Below are positions 60,995-64,000 of a stretch of 64,000 nt of DNA, piece by piece (position 1 is the first letter of the stretch; every line of letters begins with the position of its first letter). The DNA is taken from the NCBI RefSeq assembly GCF_001953305.1, contig NZ_MTFE01000010.1:3199571-3263570 (forward strand). The letters run 5' to 3'. The DNA comes from Cnuella takakiae. GTDB taxonomy: Bacteria; Bacteroidota; Bacteroidia; Chitinophagales; Chitinophagaceae. The translations under genes were made by a program, and so were the position numbers. The notes beneath the pieces were generated by a model. That model searched no databases. It had not been told where the DNA came from and saw only the letters and a program-made list of their open reading frames with translations.

Positions 60995-61558
60995 TTAAGC
61001 GGGTAAATAAACCAGGTGTTCCAGTTCTTTGCCCATTAAGGTTTTGGTGCCTTGCCGTTGAAAACCCATACGGAGGTAAAGCTTACGGGCAGGCAGGTTA
61101 CCGGGCTCAACCAGCAGCCCCAATGGCATTGCTGTTGCCATTACAAAATGATGAATCAAGAACTGCAGGAAGCCGGCACCGATGCCCCTGCCACGCAATT
61201 CCGGATCAATAGCAATGGTATCAAGGTATATTTCACCGGGGCCGGTTTCATCTTCAGGCGCAAACCCAGGATTATGATGAGCACGTACCCATTCCACTAC
61301 CGGTTGCCGCAATGAGCGGACCAATGCGCCATCATACAGGTTGGCAGCGGCCACTACCCTGCCCTCCCATTCTGCTACAAAACAGTTTTGCCAGGAGTAT
61401 TGGTTGGCTTCGCGGGCACACCAATACTGCATAAAGCCCATCGCAGCTGCAGGATCTTCCCGGTTGAGGAAACGGTAAACAATGGTATCCATTGCCGACA
61501 GTAGCATAGGCGCAATACTTGTGGCATCTGCAGCAGTTGCTTTCCGGAACGTGATCAT
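60995..61558 (-). CDS. GNAT-family N-acetyltransferase
   Basis: 187 residues. Acetyl-CoA motif IDPELRGRGIGAGFLQFLIHHF (motif A) and NLPARKLYLRMGFQRQG (motif B) are clear; N-terminal ITFRKATAADATSIAPMLL is the usual first strand and helix. Substrate unknown. Its start is upstream of the AT-rich cassette region. Confidence 0.86.
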   Translation of the reverse strand: MITFRKATAADATSIAPMLLSAMDTIVYRFLNREDPAAAMGFMQYWCAREANQYSWQNCFVAEWEGRVVAAANLYDGALVRSLRQPVVEWVRAHHNPGFAPEDETGPGEIYLDTIAIDPELRGRGIGAGFLQFLIHHFVMATAMPLGLLVEPGNLPARKLYLRMGFQRQGTKTLMGKELEHLVYLPA

Positions 61559-61683
61559 GAATCAAATGAAAAGGAAAATTATGGATGTAATTTAAACTTT
61601 AGCAGAAAGTTGTTGGGCAGCATGGCTCATAAAAACAGGAGTTATTTGTTTACTGCCTGGTTGAAGTGGCGGACAGGCATTTG

Positions 61684-61703
61684 AAAAACGCAATGCGTTT
61701 TTT
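61684..61703 (-). terminator. Small hairpin with T-run at the cassette-side boundary
   Basis: aaaaacgc / gcgttttt stem, three-base loop. T-runs on both strands. It stands between the cassette array and the GNAT gene and could stop minus-strand transcripts leaving the array. Confidence 0.6.
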
Positions 61704-61785
61704 TGGTTCAGGTAATGAATCAGTATTGAGGGAGCGCTATTTTATTCTTTAGTGAGAACAGTTTTATTTGTATAAAACGAATTCG

Positions 61786-61913
61786 CCTAAAGCGTTTGTG
61801 AAGGAGTGGTATTTCATGTTCCATCAGGTTTACTTTTGCAGCAGTGTTGATTAGAATTTTGTGGTTGCATTTAGCACTTCAGCCAATCTTTTACAAACGC
61901 CGGGTTAGCGGTA
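61786..61913 (-). repeat. attC-like site A (end of cassette 1)
   Basis: Minus-strand order: inverse core TACCGCTAAC (61913-61904), spacer, stem arm (61900-61883), ~73-base loop, complementary stem arm (61809-61792), terminal core TTTAGGC. The arms GCGTTTGTGAAGGAGTGG and CCAATCTTTTACAAACGC pair over 18 positions: 15 Watson-Crick, 2 G-T, one A/G mismatch. The terminal core has TTT where GTT is expected, so this site may no longer recombine. Confidence 0.65.
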
Positions 61914-61919
61914 GAGGGT

Positions 61920-62279
61920 TTAGTTGAACGACTGTCTATATTCCAAAGGTGTGTTCCATAACAAGTCAGGATGGATAAGCAGCAACCATCCTGTATGTTT
62001 TAGGTCTTCGTCAGCTTCCACGGAAAAGACCTGCCCGGGTGCAATGAATAAGAGCAGCCCTTCGTCAAAATCATATTCCTGTTGACCGTACTTCAATTTT
62101 CCATTGAAGTTTCTTTTCAGAGCAATTGAATAAAAGCTATGAATAAGGCTTTTGGGGCCACCCTCTGGCATTCGTTTGATGTCTTCAAAATTGATGACAC
62201 TAATCAAGGGATGCTCCGGTTTAGGAAGCAATATTAACTTGTGATACTCGCTGATGGTTTTTATTCTGTGAGGCTGCAT
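61920..62279 (-). pseudogene. AraC-family regulator, N-terminal sensor domain only
   Basis: 119 residues from ATG 62279, 17 bases after the NmrA-like stop. The sequence (HRIKTISEYHKLILLPKPEHPLISVINFEDI, GQVFSVEADEDLKHTGWLLLIHPDLLWNTPLEYRQSFN) is the cupin-like first domain of AraC/XylS-type regulators. The two helix-turn-helix motifs are missing: the frame ends just before the attC-like site A. It cannot bind DNA as an AraC protein, so it is a truncated gene or a stand-alone sensor domain captured in the cassette. Confidence 0.65.
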
Positions 62280-62296
62280 GTTTGTCGTGTCAAAAG

Positions 62297-63189
62297 TCAA
62301 ATATCTTTTAGGAAGGCCACTGCAAACTCTTTCGCAAAATCTTCCACTTTTATTCTACCCATCACTGTTGGTTTATTCAACTCATAATCTTCGCCCAATG
62401 CGCCACTGTGAATACTGGCGTTTAGGTCAACAAGGTCTGCGGCAATGCTCTGTGGAATACCATTTTGCTCCATACCAGCTCTTGCCTGCTCGTCGGTGAA
62501 GGTTATCCACTGTAAATCTGGCTTTCCAATGGCAGCACCCAAAATTTTAGCCGTTTCGGAAGCAGTGCGTTCATCGCTTGCTACGTAAAGAGCATTGTTT
62601 CCGGGGGGTAGTGTTTTTTGCAATTCGTCCGCAGCGGCATCGGCAATATCTTTGGGATGTGTCCAAACAATTTTATCATCACCGCCGTAATTGGCGCCAA
62701 TAAAGCCTGCTCCTTTAATCATGCCTACAAAGCCATAAAGATTGTAAAAGAGCGAACCGGCACGCAGATGTGTAAGAGCAACGCCGGGCAGTTCATTAAG
62801 AATTATTTCCACCTGATGTGAGCCAAGAATAATGCCTGTGCCCTTGTCCCGGTGGGCTCCCCAACTGCTAAGATGTACCACACGTTTACTTTTGATTTTT
62901 GGATGGCTTGTGCATAGGCCCTACCAATTCTTTGGTAGTAGGCAACTTGGTTAAGTTCGCTAAAATTTAGTGGTATCATGCAGTAGACTGCATCAGCACC
63001 TGTAAAGGTTGAGGTTAAGAAATCAGCATTTTCCAATGAACCAATGGCTGCTGTTGCGCCTAACCCCTTTATGTGTTTTTGTTTTTCCTCCTTGCTACTG
63101 ATAACCGTAACTATATGATCTTTCTCGACCAATTCCCTTGTCAATGGCTTGCTAATATGACCTAAAGAACCTGTTACGACAATTTTCAT
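62297..63189 (-). pseudogene. NmrA-like NAD(P)-binding protein, frameshifted
   Basis: Two frames together make one NmrA/SDR-atypical protein: residues 1-~100 (MKIVVTGSLGHISKPLTREL, AVYCMIPLNFSELNQ, AIQKSKV) and ~100-290 (VVHLSSWGAHRDKGTGIILGSH, TVMGRIKVEDFAKEFAVAFLKDI). The break is near 62883-62887, where AAAGTAAACG on the minus strand would read through as K-V-K-R-V-V-H with one more A. A single-base loss in an A-run, real or a sequencing error. Start ATG 63189, with TAGATTTG upstream. Such proteins are often paired with transcription regulators. Confidence 0.75.
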
Positions 63190-63244
63190 GTTTTCTGTTT
63201 TCTGATGTTGCAAAACTCTCTTACAGAAAAGAAACAGGTGTAGT

Positions 63245-63252
63245 CAAATCTA
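63245..63252 (-). promoter_or_regulatory. -7 element (TAGATTTG) inside cassette 1
   Basis: Complete TAnnTTTG match 56 bases before the NmrA-like start, so the cassette could carry its own promoter. No -33 at the normal distance. Confidence 0.45.
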
Positions 63253-63321
63253 CTTTTGTCGTAGCCAAAAGTCTGGTTGATTGTAAGGCCTAAAAGTTTT
63301 TGGGTGTTGCGATTTCATTAC

Positions 63322-63457
63322 CGCTAACGGTTCAGGGGTTGGCGAAGGCAGGGAGTTCATGTTTCTGTCGCCTAAACCCAAATTCTGTTGCTCAATAAAG
63401 ATAATTAGCTCAGTTCATTTTCTTCAGCCCTGCTTTTGACAACCCCATGTTATGCGC
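63322..63457 (-). repeat. attC-like site B (end of cassette 2)
   Basis: Minus-strand order: GCGCATAAC (63457-63449), spacer AT, arm CCCC-side 63446-63428, 74-base loop, arm 63353-63335, spacer TGAACC, core GTTAGCGG (63328-63321). The arms GGGGTTGGCGAAGGCAGGG and CCCTGCTTTTGACAACCCC pair over 19 positions with 16 Watson-Crick, 2 G-T and one A/G mismatch. Length 136 bases, inside the known attC range. Confidence 0.72.
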
Positions 63458-63942
63458 CCAACATAGCAATCTCAATAAGTCTAAGCACCGTATTTTCTAG
63501 CTTTCAGAGTAGTCATAACAATTAGCAGTAACAAAAATCCAATAAGTCCAATATTCGTCAAAAGGCCATAAAGTTCTTTATCTGAGCTGTTCAAAGTCGG
63601 AACAAATGCATGGACTACTAAGCAGGCAACAGTAATCAATGCTCCAAAGTATAACTTCCTAATAATTGCACCTACGCCTATAACAAAGTAAAAAGAAAGA
63701 AATAGCACAAAAGTCAAGTCGAGTTTATGCATAGTTCCTTCGGAATATGCATCGTCCCAATTCCGGTATCGTAGGAAATCAATTAACAAGAAAAAGAAGT
63801 GCAGAACTAACAGGCTATATAAGACTTTAAGCAAAGTCAACCACTTGCCCCAGAAAGTCTGTTTTTGCGCAGGATTGCTATTAAGACCGCTATTAACAGG
63901 CATAATAAATTTTTAGACCTTGGTTTATGAAGCTGCGCATAA
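63328..63942 (-). mobile_element. Integron-type gene cassette 2 (membrane protein)
   Basis: 615 bases, complete in the window. Minus strand: core G|TTATGCGC (63943-63935), 39-base leader, one gene (63903-63481), 23 bases, then attC-like site B, which opens with GCGCATAAC, the exact reverse complement of the cassette start. That one-gene layout with the attC right behind the stop is the classic cassette form. Confidence 0.68.
63481..63903 (-). CDS. Four-helix membrane protein carried by cassette 2
   Basis: 140 residues. Polar N-terminus, then four hydrophobic segments (LLKVLYSLLVLHFFFLLIDFL, LDLTFVLFLSFYFVIGVGAII, FGALITVACLVVHAFV, LLTNIGLIGFLLLLIVM) and a basic C-terminus. No family recognised. 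AT-richer than the housekeeping genes. Typical of cassette cargo: a small protein with no named homologue. Membrane location is clear; function unknown. Confidence 0.8.
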   Translation of the reverse strand: MPVNSGLNSNPAQKQTFWGKWLTLLKVLYSLLVLHFFFLLIDFLRYRNWDDAYSEGTMHKLDLTFVLFLSFYFVIGVGAIIRKLYFGALITVACLVVHAFVPTLNSSDKELYGLLTNIGLIGFLLLLIVMTTLKARKYGA

Positions 63943-64000
63943 CGGTCCAAAGCTTGCTGCAGTAGCGGCATTCTGTGATCCTGCAGCTTAAATTTAGTAC
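63935..64000 (-). repeat. attC-like site C, cut by the window end
   Basis: Minus strand: ...CTGCAGC (63987-63981), loop, GCTGCAG (63962-63956), then CCGTTATGCGC (63945-63935). The visible end matches site B in that both cores are preceded by ACC (GAACCGTTA, GGACCGTTA). The stem (7 bp GCTGCAG/CTGCAGC) is the inner part only. It belongs to the next cassette outside the window. Confidence 0.45.

Larger units (their letters stand above)
61791..63327 (-). mobile_element. Integron-type gene cassette 1 (NmrA-like plus AraC fragment)
   Basis: Read on the minus strand: core G|TTAGCGGTA at 63328-63319, a 138-base leader with a -7 box, the frameshifted NmrA-like gene, an AraC-family N-terminal half, and attC-like site A whose first bases TACCGCTAAC are the exact reverse complement of the cassette start. 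The AraC reading frame stops seven bases before attC, as cassettes usually carry genes ending right at the attC. Confidence 0.6.

Noticed and set aside
61865..61930. Minus-strand frame reading like a protein C-terminus (TANPAFVKDWLKC)
   Set aside because: It coincides with the arm and core of attC-like site A and has no upstream gene in frame.
61559..64000. Integron integrase gene next to the cassettes
   Set aside because: No tyrosine-recombinase motif in any frame of this part of the window; if present it lies outside.

Overview
The window reads as chromosome of a Bacteroidota bacterium, most likely family Chitinophagaceae. Three things point there: family-specific genes (DUF3276 PUR-like protein, DUF4294 protein, long CcmF, AI-2E exporter, S41 tricorn-like protease, small signal-peptide/TM proteins); many matches to the Bacteroidota -7 promoter element TAnnTTTG a short distance before genes (one with a TTTG 19 bases upstream); and the absence of any need for Shine-Dalgarno sites. 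Nearly all of it is ordinary housekeeping sequence with short operons separated by clear hairpin terminators. No rRNA, tRNA, IS or CRISPR was seen.

Layout. 1-7 kb: end of a threonine aldolase, pgi, a PUR-like nucleic-acid binding protein, an ABC exporter, an AI-2E transporter coupled to an erythromycin-esterase-like enzyme. 7-12 kb: a complete cyanophycin cluster, isoaspartyl dipeptidase (iaaA) and cyanophycin synthetase (cphA) on the minus strand, divergent from cyanophycinase (cphB) and a previously uncalled 57-residue hydrophilic protein. 12-19 kb: lolA, ftsK, shikimate kinase coupled to a DUF423 protein, a glutaryl-CoA-type dehydrogenase. 19-34 kb: CAP protein, a 598-residue protein of unknown function, DPP4-type peptidase, pyrF, kynureninase, a divergent SDR, tricorn-like protease, Mrp carrier. 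34-48 kb: oxidoreductase, yggS, acyl-CoA dehydrogenase, GNAT, gluconokinase, pncB, fatty-acid desaturase, bshB1 (bacillithiol), DUF4294, ccmE-ccmF. 48-61 kb: a ureohydrolase / membrane protein / radical SAM operon, two transporters, CHRD lipoprotein, TonB-like protein, folC, NUDIX, a bacillithiol-transferase-like DinB protein, fbp-ABC-FKBP operon, fRMsr, GNAT.

The most unusual part is the right end (about 61.8-64.0 kb). It is AT-richer and has the architecture of an integron-type gene-cassette array without an integrase in view. Two complete attC-like imperfect palindromes (18-19 bp stems, each with one A/G mismatch) and a third cut by the window edge delimit two cassettes on the minus strand. 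In each cassette the first bases are the exact reverse complement of the bases that open its own attC, which is the defining logic of integron cassettes. One cassette carries a four-helix membrane protein; the other carries a frameshifted NmrA-like gene and an AraC-family regulator that loses its DNA-binding half exactly where the attC begins.

Other points worth attention: a palindromic repeat translated into the N-terminus of shikimate kinase, a CcmE with CxxxY in place of HxxxY, an Mrp without its CxxC, an SDR without the catalytic Tyr/Lys, and a 22-bp perfect hairpin at 21.6 kb.
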